Shown here one piece after another: positions 54,996 to 63,513 of a stretch of 64,000 nucleotides of DNA. The DNA comes from Aestuariibius insulae (lineage in GTDB: Bacteria > Pseudomonadota > Alphaproteobacteria > Rhodobacterales > Rhodobacteraceae). A program made the translations under genes and the position numbers. The notes below the pieces were generated by a model that worked only from the letters and a program-made list of their open reading frames with translations, was not told the origin of the DNA and ran no database searches. The stretch lies in contig NZ_JBFONW020000006.1 of the NCBI RefSeq assembly GCF_040783535.2, positions 124,001 to 188,000 of the forward strand. The letters run 5' to 3'. Every line of letters starts with the position of its first letter. The stretch's first letter is position 1.

Positions 54996-55013
54996 CCGGG
55001 GGCTGGCCCCCGG
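54996..55013. repeat. GC-rich hairpin between convergent purK and esterase genes
   Basis: CCGGGGGC (54996-55003) and GCCCCCGG (55006-55013) are perfect complements around TG. It sits in a 66-base convergent gap after AAATATCCCGGGGGTCC. This phrase resembles a dispersed intergenic element I recall from Rhodobacteraceae genomes; as a hairpin it could end transcription from both sides. Confidence 0.45.
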
Positions 55014-55023
55014 TCCGGTCCTT

Positions 55024-55743
55024 TCAATCAAAACCGGTCAGCAAATCGGCGAGCGTCAGATCGGGATCGAACTGCCCCTCCGCGAGAAATGCTTTCACTT
55101 GCGCAATGACGAGCGAATTGTTCATCAGGAATGTATGGCTGACCGGCAGCGTGATATGATCGCGCATCCCCTCCAATCGGGTTGAGGCCACCGAGACCTT
55201 GCCGTCGTCCGCTCCCGGCAAAATCATGGACGTGACCGGGTTGAGCGACCGGTTCCCAGCAATCACTCCAAGCTCGAAACGCGCGCCAGGAAGGCTCTCG
55301 GGCAGAGCGTGAGGCCCCGTGCCGAGTTGCAGGCCGGCCGGTCCATTGGCCCAGACGAACGGGGCCAGTGTCCCCCATGCATCGACCAGCTCGGAGCCCG
55401 CATTCGGGGGGCCGAGCATGACGACGCGGCCGATCTTGTCTGTTTCTCCTGCCGCGAGCCAGCTTCTCAGGAGGATGCCGCCCATGGAGTGGCTGACGAT
55501 ATGTGCGCGTTCCCCACATTCGCTCAGTGCTTCGGGAAGAACGGCGGCGGCCAGCTCTTCGACGGGTGCCTGAGTGGAAGGATAGGAAGGGACGACGACC
55601 CGGTAGCCGTCCTGTTCCAGAGCCCATGCCATGACTGTCATCGAGCCGGGTCCGCGGGCCAACCCGTGCAGAAGGATGACGCAGTCTGCCCGCGCGATGC
55701 TTGCCGAGAGGCATAGGCAAAGGATGATGATCCAACGTTTCAT
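55024..55743 (-). CDS. Exported alpha/beta hydrolase (lipase-like)
   Basis: This 239-residue protein has a signal peptide (MKRWIIILCLCLSASIARA) and a lipase-type fold: oxyanion CVILLHGLARGPGSM, nucleophile elbow AHIVSHSMGGILLRSW, a probable catalytic Asp in LPGADDGKVSV and His in LPVSHTFLM. It probably acts in the periplasm on esters; the substrate is unknown. It overlaps the EamA transporter gene by four bases, with that gene upstream. Confidence 0.85.
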   Translation of the reverse strand: MKRWIIILCLCLSASIARADCVILLHGLARGPGSMTVMAWALEQDGYRVVVPSYPSTQAPVEELAAAVLPEALSECGERAHIVSHSMGGILLRSWLAAGETDKIGRVVMLGPPNAGSELVDAWGTLAPFVWANGPAGLQLGTGPHALPESLPGARFELGVIAGNRSLNPVTSMILPGADDGKVSVASTRLEGMRDHITLPVSHTFLMNNSLVIAQVKAFLAEGQFDPDLTLADLLTGFD

Positions 55744-56588
55744 GACCGCCGCTCCCCGACTGACAGAAGAACCCCTCCGAGAACCAAGGCACCGGCTATG
55801 ACAAGCCGTGCGCTGGGATCTTCGCTGAGGAAGAGGAACCCCCCTGCAGCGGCCAGGACCGGCACGGTCAGCTGCGCGACCGCTGCTCGACTTGGCCCCA
55901 GCTGCGGCAGAACGCGATACCAAAGCGCGTATCCAAGCCCGGACGTCACGGCCCCCGACAGGATGGCGAGCACGAGCCCCGGCCCCGTCATACCATCCTG
56001 GACCAGGGCCCAGGCAATCAGCGCGAACGGCACGGTCCAAACGAAGTTTGCCGCCGTAAGGTTAAGCGGATCCACCGCCCCCCGACCCGCCAGCGAGTAG
56101 ACCCCCCACCCCAAAGCGGCGATCATCATCAAAAGCCCTCCGAGACCCGGCGAAGCGGCCTGGCCCGGCCAGAGCAGCCAAACCAAGCCGCCCATCGCGA
56201 TGGCAGCTCCGGCCCAGCGTCGGGGCGGGATCCGCTCCTTTAGTATCAACGCGCCTGCAAACATCGTCACTTGAACCCCTCCGAAGAGGATCAAGGCGCC
56301 TGTTCCAGCATCCAGCGTGATATAGGCAAAAGAGAAACCCAGAACATAGAGCGTCAAAGATCCTGCTCCGATAGGGGACAGGATCAGCTTGCCGCCACGC
56401 GCCACGGTAAGCGCTCCCAGCACGACAGCGCCGGAGGCAACCCGCACGGCCGCGAAGGCACCCGGGCCTGCAAGATCGCCATCGAGCGCCACCCGGTTCA
56501 GCACCGAGTTGGCAGCGAATGCTATCATCGTGAGCGTCGTCAGTGAGATCAGTGGCCAGAGGCGCGATATCGCAGCGGCTTGCGTCAT
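55740..56588 (-). CDS. EamA/DMT-family transporter
   Basis: This 282-residue protein has ten membrane segments in two EamA repeats. Recognisable parts are FAANSVLNRVALDGDLAGPGAFAAVRVASGAVVLGAL in the first repeat and MIAALGWGVYSLAGRGAVDP leading into the second. It is likely an exporter of metabolites such as amino acids or drugs. It is the first gene of a two-gene unit with the lipase-like protein. Confidence 0.88.
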   Translation of the reverse strand: MTQAAAISRLWPLISLTTLTMIAFAANSVLNRVALDGDLAGPGAFAAVRVASGAVVLGALTVARGGKLILSPIGAGSLTLYVLGFSFAYITLDAGTGALILFGGVQVTMFAGALILKERIPPRRWAGAAIAMGGLVWLLWPGQAASPGLGGLLMMIAALGWGVYSLAGRGAVDPLNLTAANFVWTVPFALIAWALVQDGMTGPGLVLAILSGAVTSGLGYALWYRVLPQLGPSRAAVAQLTVPVLAAAGGFLFLSEDPSARLVIAGALVLGGVLLSVGERRS

Positions 56589-56634
56589 CCCTTAGGACAG
56601 ATCACGATTATGCCTTGCCGGAAAGACAAGCCGG

Positions 56635-57168
56635 TCAGATATCCCGCCCCCTTTCGAGAAGGCGGTCGATCAACTGTCGCTGAAGTGGGACGCTGTCTCC
56701 GCCGCCGAACTGGGCTGCTCCGCCCGTATAAAGGGAGCCGTAGGTCTTAGCGACATTCACAGTCTGGCCGATACCGCTGATGACCTGATCGCGCTTAAGG
56801 GGCGAAAAGGGATGAATGAAGACCCCCCAGAGCCGCCCTTGCGCCACGGCATAGCGTGCGTCGAGGGCGGTATCGAAGTTTGCCTGCATCAGACGGCGCA
56901 TCTCCTCGTCTGACAGGCCATCCGCAGAACGGATCGGAACCATCGCCCGCATCCGGTCTGCCTGCGGATCCGCGACGATCAGAACCGGTACGTCGTCAAT
57001 TGTCAGCTCGATGCTGTTGCCCTGCGCCTGTGCCTCAGGATCCAAGGCGATCATGATCCGGGCCAAGCGCTCCATCGTCATCGGTGGCTCGGTGATGGAA
57101 AAGCCAGGACTGTCCTGCGCTGCCACAGTGGTTGCCATCAGGATCAGGGCAAAAAGGATGCGGATCAT
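56635..57168 (-). CDS. Conserved exported hypothetical protein
   Basis: This 177-residue protein has a signal peptide (MIRILFALILMATTVAAQ). The start ATG 57168 is chosen because the leader begins there. The mature part has the pattern MTMERLARIMIALDPEAQAQGNSIELTIDDVPVLIVADPQADRMRAMVPIRSADGLSDEEMRRLMQANFDTALDARYAVAQGRLWGVFIHP, reminiscent of secretion-chaperone/YbjN folds. The function is unknown. It stands alone 46 bases before the EamA gene start. Confidence 0.75.
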   Translation of the reverse strand: MIRILFALILMATTVAAQDSPGFSITEPPMTMERLARIMIALDPEAQAQGNSIELTIDDVPVLIVADPQADRMRAMVPIRSADGLSDEEMRRLMQANFDTALDARYAVAQGRLWGVFIHPFSPLKRDQVISGIGQTVNVAKTYGSLYTGGAAQFGGGDSVPLQRQLIDRLLERGRDI

Positions 57169-57547
57169 GACAGGGACTCCTTCCAGCGAGATCAGCCGAA
57201 GGCTAGGCCAGATAACCCCGACCTGCCAAAGCACGCTTCGGTGAACGTATAATCGTCACTGGGTGGAACGATTAGCTAAATCCCGCCGCGGGCAAGCCGC
57301 GTCTGGTCTTCACGCGTAGAGTCACAACCTATAAGAGATATAGTATGAACATTGGAGTATTCTATACCAGCGGTCAGTGAATCATACCCATAAGGGGTTT
57401 TTTGAAACCGCCTGCGATAAAGAAGATGCTTCTCAGATCAGCAGAACTAGCCGATGGGCACATCTGCTAACTACCTTAGGGCGAGTCCTAAAAGGCTGGA
57501 TTTGATCCTGAGCAACTTAGCCCTAACCAGCAAGTGGAGTGGCATCT
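57169..57547. other. 379-base non-coding leader before the second Hint-domain gene
   Basis: This stretch is clearly richer in A and T than its surroundings and holds no gene. TTAGGGC (57476-57482) and GCCCTAA (57520-57526) are inverted repeats enclosing a smaller stem (GGAT-TTG-ATCC), just before the Hint gene. It may contain the gene's promoter and a structured 5' leader; I cannot place a promoter with confidence. Confidence 0.4.
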
Positions 57548-58534
57548 ATGGCAACTTTCAATGAAACGATTGATACGACCGGATCCTACACTTTTGACTT
57601 TCCTGCAAATGGGGAAAACAACACCGTCAACATTACGGTTGACCTTCCCTCTGACATCAACGCACTGACATTCGCTGTCCGATCCGCTCAAAATATTCTG
57701 GTGGATGATGGTGAGATCGAGACTGTGGTTCTTAATCTTCCTCCGGGCTTCTCTCTTGACGTTAGGCAGGTTCAAACGTTTGGGAACGAGGAGCCGCCCC
57801 TTCAACGGATCAGCTATTTTGTCAGAAACGAGGACAATCTTATTATCGGCAACGGTGAGATTACGGCGAATAACATCGACATAAACACCGATTTCATTCC
57901 GTGCTTCACCCCTGGATCTCTGATCCTTTGTGCGGATGGGGTGCGTCGCCCTGTCGAAACCTTGAAGGCAGGTGATATCGTCGAAACCCTGGATAGCGGT
58001 CCCTGTGCCATCCGCGAAGTTGCCCGATCCACGATATCCAAGACGGCTCTGGACCGGTTTCCGAAATATGCGCCTATCTTCTTCGAAAAAGACGCCGTGG
58101 GAAATGACGCGGCATTCTCAGTCTCGCCGCAACACAGGCTTTTGTTGCGCGGAGCCGTCCCAGAGCTTCTTTTTGACGAAGCAGAGGTCCTTGTCCCGGC
58201 TCTTTTGCTCGTGAACGGAACGACGATCCAGCAGCACACACCGCTGGAGCCGGTCGAGTACATTCACCTTCTGCTTGAAACACATGAGATCGTCTGCGCC
58301 GACGGTATCTGGTCAGAAACACTGGTTCCGGGATGCCGCGCCATGATTTGCGCCGGTGGACTGACGCTTGTCGAGGATGTCATGGAGATCGAAGAGCTAC
58401 CGTCGGCGCGTCCCTCTCTTAAAGGATGGGAAGGGCGCCTGATCGCCGCAGATTTTGCCGATCATCTGCCGGAGATGGCAGAGGCCTTCGAACATCGAGA
58501 CCGGTCGGTCTGGATGTCAGCTTACGCAGATTAG
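57548..58534 (+). CDS. Hint-domain protein with intact catalytic motifs
   Basis: In this 328-residue protein residues 1-118 form a Thr/Asn/Asp-rich beta region (MATFNETIDTTGSYTFDFPA and on), followed by a Hint domain that starts IPCFTPGSLILCADGVRRPVETLKAGDIVETLDSG. The nucleophile Cys and block B (FSVSPQHRLLL, with His) are present. Later parts are typical for Rhodobacteraceae Hint proteins (EPVEYIHLLLETHEIVCADGIWSETLVPG). It may self-cleave; the target is unknown. The start ATG 57548 is preferred to GTG 57539. The base composition of the first 400 bases is lower in GC than its neighbours, suggesting transfer. Confidence 0.82.
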   Translation: MATFNETIDTTGSYTFDFPANGENNTVNITVDLPSDINALTFAVRSAQNILVDDGEIETVVLNLPPGFSLDVRQVQTFGNEEPPLQRISYFVRNEDNLIIGNGEITANNIDINTDFIPCFTPGSLILCADGVRRPVETLKAGDIVETLDSGPCAIREVARSTISKTALDRFPKYAPIFFEKDAVGNDAAFSVSPQHRLLLRGAVPELLFDEAEVLVPALLLVNGTTIQQHTPLEPVEYIHLLLETHEIVCADGIWSETLVPGCRAMICAGGLTLVEDVMEIEELPSARPSLKGWEGRLIAADFADHLPEMAEAFEHRDRSVWMSAYAD

Positions 58535-58537
58535 AAC

Positions 58538-58573
58538 AAGATTGGGGCGCCCCGAAGGACGCCCCAATCTTTT
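58538..58573. terminator. Bidirectional intrinsic terminator between Hint gene and groEL
   Basis: AAGATTGGGGCG (58538-58549) and CGCCCCAATCTT (58560-58571) form a perfect 12-base stem with a ten-base loop, with TT after the 3' arm on the plus strand and A-rich sequence before the 5' arm. It sits four bases after the Hint stop and about 20 after the groEL stop, so it can serve both convergent genes. Confidence 0.85.
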
Positions 58574-58592
58574 AGCTCAAAGCAAAGTCAGC

Positions 58593-60236
58593 TTACATCA
58601 TGCCGCCCATGCCGCCCATGTCGGGCATACCACCACCGGCCGGTGCGCCTTCCTTGGCGGGCTTGTCGGCCACCATGGCTTCTGTCGTGATCAGCAGACC
58701 AGCGATCGAAGCCGCATCCTGCAAAGCGGTGCGGACAACCTTGGCCGGATCGATGACGCCGAACTTGAACATGTCGCCATATTCCTCGGTCTGCGCGTTG
58801 AAGCCGAAGGTCGCATCGCTCGACTCGCGGATCTTGCCCGCGACGACCGATCCGTCGACGCCGGAGTTCTCGGCGATCTGGCGCAGCGGAGCCTCGAGCG
58901 CCTTGCGCACGATGGTCACACCGACATTCTGGTCGCTGTTGGCGCCTTCAACACCGTCGAGCGTCTTGCCAGCCTGAACCAGAGCCACGCCGCCACCGAC
59001 AACGATGCCTTCCTGAACCGCAGCGCGGGTCGCGTTCAGCGCGTCATCGACGCGGTCCTTGCGCTCTTTCACTTCGACCTCGGTCATGCCGCCAACGCGG
59101 ATGACAGCGACACCGCCAGCGAGTTTTGCAACCCGCTCCTGCAACTTCTCGCGGTCGTAGTCCGAGGTGGTCTCTTCGATCTGCTGACGGATCTGCGTGA
59201 CGCGGGCTTCGATCTCGGCCTTTTCGCCGTTGCCGTCGACGATGGTGGTCTCGTCCTTGGTGATCGAAACGCGCTTGGCCGAGCCGAGCATGTCGATGGT
59301 CACGTTCTCGAGCTTCATGCCGAGGTCTTCGCTGATGACCTGACCACCCGTGAGGATCGCGATGTCCTGCAGCATGGCCTTGCGGCGATCGCCGAAGCCT
59401 GGTGCCTTGACCGCAGAGATCTTCAGACCGCCGCGCAGCTTGTTGACGACGAGCGTGGCAAGAGCCTCACCTTCGACATCTTCGGCGATGATCAGAAGCG
59501 GCTTGCCCGACTGGATCACGCTCTCGAGCAGCGGCACCATCGGCTGAAGGCTCGACAGCTTCTTCTCATGCAGAAGGATCATGCAATCCTCCAGCTCGGC
59601 CGTCATCTTGTCAGCGTTGGTGACGAAGTAGGGGCTGAGGTAGCCGCGGTCGAACTGCATGCCTTCGACGACGTCGGTCTCGGTCTCGAGGCCTTTGTTC
59701 TCCTCGACGGTGATGACACCCTCGTTGCCGACCTTCTGCATCGCATCTGCGATTTGGCGACCGATTTCAGCTTCGCCATTCGCGGAGATGGTGCCGACCT
59801 GAGCGACTTCGGCGCTGTCGGACACGTCGCGTGCCGCTGCCTTGATCGCTTCGACGACTTTGGAGGTCGCAAGATCGATGCCGCGCTTGAGGTCCATCGG
59901 GTTCATGCCAGCGGCAACCGATTTCATGCCTTCCTTGACGATGGCCTGAGCCAGAACCGTCGCGGTCGTGGTGCCGTCACCGGCCTCGTCATTGGTGCGC
60001 TGGGCCACTTCCTTGACCATTTGCGCGCCCATGTTCTCGAACTTGTCCTCCAGCTCGATCTCCTTAGCGACGCTGACGCCGTCCTTGGTGATGCGAGGGG
60101 CGCCGAAGCTCTTGTCGAGGACAACGTTGCGGCCTTTGGGGCCTAGCGTAACCTTGACGGCATCGGCGAGGATGTTGACGCCTTTCAGCATCCGGTTGCG
60201 GGCGTCGGTGTCAAACTTGACGTCTTTTGCAGCCAT
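58593..60236 (-). CDS. groEL: Chaperonin GroEL
   Basis: This 547-residue Hsp60 forms the folding chamber. It reads MAAKDVKFDTDARNRMLKGVNILADAVKVTLGPKGRNVVLDKSFG, has the ATPase residues in AGDGTTTATVLAQAI, the signature AAVQEGIVVGGG, and ends with the Gly-Met repeat MPDMGGMGGMM. The length is standard. It lies 45 bases downstream of groES and ends at a shared bidirectional terminator. Confidence 0.98.
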   Translation of the reverse strand: MAAKDVKFDTDARNRMLKGVNILADAVKVTLGPKGRNVVLDKSFGAPRITKDGVSVAKEIELEDKFENMGAQMVKEVAQRTNDEAGDGTTTATVLAQAIVKEGMKSVAAGMNPMDLKRGIDLATSKVVEAIKAAARDVSDSAEVAQVGTISANGEAEIGRQIADAMQKVGNEGVITVEENKGLETETDVVEGMQFDRGYLSPYFVTNADKMTAELEDCMILLHEKKLSSLQPMVPLLESVIQSGKPLLIIAEDVEGEALATLVVNKLRGGLKISAVKAPGFGDRRKAMLQDIAILTGGQVISEDLGMKLENVTIDMLGSAKRVSITKDETTIVDGNGEKAEIEARVTQIRQQIEETTSDYDREKLQERVAKLAGGVAVIRVGGMTEVEVKERKDRVDDALNATRAAVQEGIVVGGGVALVQAGKTLDGVEGANSDQNVGVTIVRKALEAPLRQIAENSGVDGSVVAGKIRESSDATFGFNAQTEEYGDMFKFGVIDPAKVVRTALQDAASIAGLLITTEAMVADKPAKEGAPAGGGMPDMGGMGGMM

Positions 60237-60281
60237 ATCAGGTGCTCCTTGAATTCGTATGGATCAGGAAAAGCGGATAGA

Positions 60282-60569
60282 TCAGGACAGGATGCCCATG
60301 ATGTCGCTTTCCTTCATGATCAGCAGCTCTTCGCCGTCGACGGTCACTTCCGTGCCGGACCATTTGCCGAAGAGGATGCGGTCGCCGGCTTTGACGTCCA
60401 TCGAGATCCGATCTCCGTCCTCATCCTTGGCGCCTGCTCCGACGGAGACAACTTCGCCTTCCGCGGGCTTTTCCTTGGCGCTGTCGGGAATGATCAGCCC
60501 GCCCGAGGTTTTCTCTTCGCTTTCCGTACGGCGCACGAGCACCCGGTCGTGAAGCGGTGTAAATGCCAT
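60282..60569 (-). CDS. groES: Co-chaperonin GroES
   Basis: This 95-residue lid protein reads MAFTPLHDRVLVRRTESEEKTSGGLIIPDSAKEKPAEGEVVSVG, with the mobile loop EKTSGGLIIPD, and ends ELLIMKESDIMGILS. The start ATG 60569 is set by AGGGAG upstream. It is the first gene of groESL. Confidence 0.97.
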   Translation of the reverse strand: MAFTPLHDRVLVRRTESEEKTSGGLIIPDSAKEKPAEGEVVSVGAGAKDEDGDRISMDVKAGDRILFGKWSGTEVTVDGEELLIMKESDIMGILS

Positions 60570-60638
60570 CTTTGTAGCTCCCTGGCTCAAAGTTTCAGTT
60601 CCCAGAAAACGGCCCGGCCCTGTCTTGGCACCGCGCCG

Positions 60639-60665
60639 TTAGCACTCGATTAGAAAGAGTGCCAA
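60639..60665 (-). promoter_or_regulatory. CIRCE operator (HrcA binding site) of groESL
   Basis: TTAGCACTC (60639-60647), a nine-base spacer, then GAGTGCCAA (60657-60665) match CIRCE (TTAGCACTC-N9-GAGTGCTAA) with one mismatch. It sits just downstream of the -10 box and 70 bases before groES. HrcA repression released by heat is the established mechanism. Confidence 0.93.
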
Positions 60666-60673
60666 TAGAGCGC

Positions 60674-60702
60674 TATCTAGAAATCGGCCCGCCGGGTGTC
60701 AA
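60674..60702 (-). promoter_or_regulatory. Sigma70-type promoter of groESL
   Basis: On the minus strand TTGACA (60702-60697) and TAGATA (60679-60674) have a 17-base spacer. Transcription would start within or next to CIRCE, so HrcA would block it directly. Confidence 0.8.
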
Positions 60703-60820
60703 CATCGGGATCAGGCATTTTTGACAGCTTTCAGCAAGGTCCGATTGCGGTTGAGGCATCGCGTCGCCCACCTTACGCTCACGGTCAAATTTAACGTCAG
60801 CATTGTTCTCGGAGACTAGG

Positions 60821-61816
60821 ATGATCCGCACTCTTCTCACCGCTGCCACGGTCGTGGTCACTTTGGCCACGACCGCAGACGCTGCCTGCAGCGGTCCAGG
60901 CTTTACCGAAACGCTGCCTGCCGAGACGCGGGAGCGGATCGACACCGCCGCCGCTCAGACACCCTACGGAGAGGGGCGCCTTTGGCAGGCGACACGGGGC
61001 GACAAGACATTGACCATTGTTGGAACATTGCACTTGCCCGATCCGCGTCATGAGCCGCTTCTGGTCCAGATCGAAACCCGGATGGAAACGACCGACTTTC
61101 TTCTTCTCGAGGCCGATGCGGAAGAAGAACGACGGATGAGCGAAGCTTTCGTCACGAATCCTGAAATCATGACGATGCCCGGGCCCTCGCTCCCGGAACG
61201 TATGTCGGAGGAGGATTGGCAATATCTTTCAGAAGAAATGTCCAAGCGCGGCATCGCGCCGATGATGGGCTCACGGTTTCAGCCGTGGTTCTTGTCGCTA
61301 ATGTTGTCGGTTGCTCCCTGCGCCATGCAGGATTTGATCGGCGGGGCGCCCGGTCTGGATAAAGAGATCGAAGCGCTTGCGACGGACGCGAATGTTCCGA
61401 CCGCGTCGCTGGAGAGCTTCGATACCATCTTCACGCTTTTTGACACGATCCCGCTTGAGGAGCAGATCGACCAGCTTCTCGTGACGATCTATCCCGAGGA
61501 TTTGGCTGCCAGCATGCATATCTCGATGCTGAACGATTATTTCGACGGATACGTCTCTCGCATTTGGGAAACCGCCGTCGTCGCGATCGAGCGTCTTCCT
61601 GGCCTGACGCCAGAGGAGAGGGAAGCCTCGCTTGCGATGGTCGAGCTTTTGCTGATCGAGCAGCGCAATCGCGCCTGGATTCCGGTCATCGAGGAGGCGG
61701 CGGTAGAGCACGACCACGTGATGATCGCAGCCGGTGCGCTTCACTTGCCAGGGGAGATCGGTGTCTTGTACCTGCTCGAGCAGAATGGCTGGACGCTCGA
61801 AAACCTCGCCCGGTAG
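60821..61816 (+). CDS. TraB/GumN-family protein
   Basis: This 331-residue exported protein has a signal peptide (MIRTLLTAATVVVTLATTADA; start ATG 60821 with GGAG six bases upstream). Two copies of the family motif are present: TIVGTLHLPDPRHEPLL near the N-terminus and MIAAGALHLPGEIGVLYLLEQNGW near the end. Members are thought to be Tiki-like metalloproteases, acting here in the periplasm. The substrate is unknown. It converges with the DUF2161 gene, seven bases apart. Confidence 0.87.
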   Translation: MIRTLLTAATVVVTLATTADAACSGPGFTETLPAETRERIDTAAAQTPYGEGRLWQATRGDKTLTIVGTLHLPDPRHEPLLVQIETRMETTDFLLLEADAEEERRMSEAFVTNPEIMTMPGPSLPERMSEEDWQYLSEEMSKRGIAPMMGSRFQPWFLSLMLSVAPCAMQDLIGGAPGLDKEIEALATDANVPTASLESFDTIFTLFDTIPLEEQIDQLLVTIYPEDLAASMHISMLNDYFDGYVSRIWETAVVAIERLPGLTPEEREASLAMVELLLIEQRNRAWIPVIEEAAVEHDHVMIAAGALHLPGEIGVLYLLEQNGWTLENLAR

Positions 61817-61823
61817 AATAGGG

Positions 61824-62492
61824 CTATCGCACCCGGTCAGAATAGGCTTTCAGACCGGCCTTCCCTGCATCGGTCAGCGCATAGATGCCCCGTTCAACAC
61901 GGATGAACCATCCGTAATGATCGTCCGACATGATCCGCGTCGCCTGCTCAACCCCCGTGATGCGCTTGATCTCGGCGCCGGAGCATGGGCCTTGAGCGGC
62001 CAGATGCGCCGCGCAGGTCAGGGCGTCGCGGCGATAGGCGGTTACGATCCCGGCGCGGGCGGATCCTCCCTCCAGAGGGTCACCCTGACGACGAGCAAAG
62101 GCGCGCAGAAGCCTGTCCCGGCGCAGCTTTGATTGGCGCGGCTGATATGGCCCTGGATCGGCCAGCACCGTTACGAAGCCATCTCGCGCCCGCACGGTGA
62201 TGACGCCTAGTCCAAGGCGCCGTGCCATCGAGACATTCGCAGCCAGCGCCTTGCGCGTTCCTCCGGCAGGAACGGCGAGATAGACCGTCTCGGTAATTGC
62301 CTGCCGTGCGATCCCTTGATGAAAGAAGGCCAGCGAGAACCCCGTCTTGAGTTCCACGATGAGAGGCGGCTCGTCGCCGCGAAGGGCGACCACATCGGCA
62401 GCGCCGATCTCACCCTTTACCTCGTAGCCCTGCGCCTCGAGAAAGGCCTTGATCGGGCCGTAAAGCTCCACCTCTCGCAGCCCCCGTGACAA
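61824..62492 (-). CDS. DUF2161 putative PD-(D/E)XK nuclease-like protein
   Basis: This 222-residue protein has an N-terminal restriction-endonuclease-like core: LREVELYGPIKAFLEAQGYEVKGEIGAADVVALRGDEPPLIVELKTGFSLAFFHQGI, with candidate active residues Glu, Asp (AADVVA) and ELK. The C-terminal half is helical, with a winged-helix-like CSGAEIKRITGVEQATRIMSDDHYGWFIRVERGIYALT. It is annotated elsewhere as DUF2161. The DNA or other substrate is not known, and no partner methylase is near. Confidence 0.82.
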   Translation of the reverse strand: MSRGLREVELYGPIKAFLEAQGYEVKGEIGAADVVALRGDEPPLIVELKTGFSLAFFHQGIARQAITETVYLAVPAGGTRKALAANVSMARRLGLGVITVRARDGFVTVLADPGPYQPRQSKLRRDRLLRAFARRQGDPLEGGSARAGIVTAYRRDALTCAAHLAAQGPCSGAEIKRITGVEQATRIMSDDHYGWFIRVERGIYALTDAGKAGLKAYSDRVR

Positions 62493-62547
62493 GCTGCACC
62501 TCCCTGCCTATACCGACGCCGAAAACGCCCTTCCAAGGACATCTCTC

Positions 62548-63465
62548 ATGATCCAAGTTTTTGGCCACAAGGCCCCCGACACTGACAGCACCGGATCGCC
62601 TCTTATCTGGGCGTGGTATCTTTCCGAGATCAAGGGGCAGCCTGCCGAGGCACGTCTTTTGGGAGAGCCAAATACCGAAGCGGCCTTTGTCCTGGATCAC
62701 TGGGATCTCGCCAAGCCGCAGATTATCGCCGATGTTGCTGAAGGGGACGACTGTGTGATCGTCGACACGAACAATCCTGCCGAACTGCCAGCTTCGATCA
62801 ATGACGCGAACGTTCTGCAGATCATCGATCATCACAAACTGACCGGCGGTCTTCAGACGAAGACGCCGCTCGAGATGACGATACGTCCCCTCGCCTGCAC
62901 CGCGACGCTGATGCATGATCTGATGGGCGAGAATGCCGCAAAGATGCCAAAGGAAATTAAGGGCGCAATGCTGTCCTGCATCCTCTCCGATACGCTCGAG
63001 TTCCGCTCGCCCACCACGACCGACGTGGACCGCAAGCTCGCCGAGGATCTGGCCGCCGATCTTGGGATTTCCATTCCAGATTACGCGGCTCAGATGTTCG
63101 CAGCGAAGTCCGATGTCTCTGCCTTCTCGGAGGCGGAACTCTTGCGGATGGACAGCAAGGAATACGAGGTCGGTGGCGTCAGCTTCCGCGTCTCTGTGCT
63201 TGAAACGACATCACCCGATCAGATCCTCTCCCGCAAGGATGCTCTCCTTGCTGCGATGCCGGAGGTCGCATCGGAGGACAAGGTGAACGAAGTTCTGCTG
63301 TTCGTCGTCGATATTCTCAAGGAAGAGGCGACGCTGCTGATCTCCTCGGATCTTTCAAGATCGGTGGCCGAAAAGAGCTTCGACGTTACTGTCGAGGGAG
63401 ACACCGTCGTCCTACCCGGAGTTATGAGTCGCAAAAAGCAGATCATTCCGGCGTTGAAGGTTTAA
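62548..63465 (+). CDS. ppaC: Manganese-dependent inorganic pyrophosphatase
   Basis: This 305-residue family II pyrophosphatase (DHH superfamily) hydrolyses PPi. N-terminal QVFGHKAPDTDSTGSPLIWAWYL with metal His and Asp, then CVIVDTNNPAEL, and LQIIDHHKLTGG (DHH). The C-terminal DHHA2 domain ends with the conserved SRKKQIIPAL. The length is standard for family II. It is rare as the sole enzyme in this class but common in Rhodobacteraceae. Confidence 0.95.
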   Translation: MIQVFGHKAPDTDSTGSPLIWAWYLSEIKGQPAEARLLGEPNTEAAFVLDHWDLAKPQIIADVAEGDDCVIVDTNNPAELPASINDANVLQIIDHHKLTGGLQTKTPLEMTIRPLACTATLMHDLMGENAAKMPKEIKGAMLSCILSDTLEFRSPTTTDVDRKLAEDLAADLGISIPDYAAQMFAAKSDVSAFSEAELLRMDSKEYEVGGVSFRVSVLETTSPDQILSRKDALLAAMPEVASEDKVNEVLLFVVDILKEEATLLISSDLSRSVAEKSFDVTVEGDTVVLPGVMSRKKQIIPALKV

Positions 63466-63513
63466 GGCGACCCGCCCCCTGTTCCGGTTCCAAGTTTCGC
63501 CTGAAAGGCCTCT

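Noticed and set aside
58455..60146. 563-codon plus-strand frame across groEL
   Set aside because: Antisense of groEL; composition reflects GC-rich third positions, with no family resemblance.
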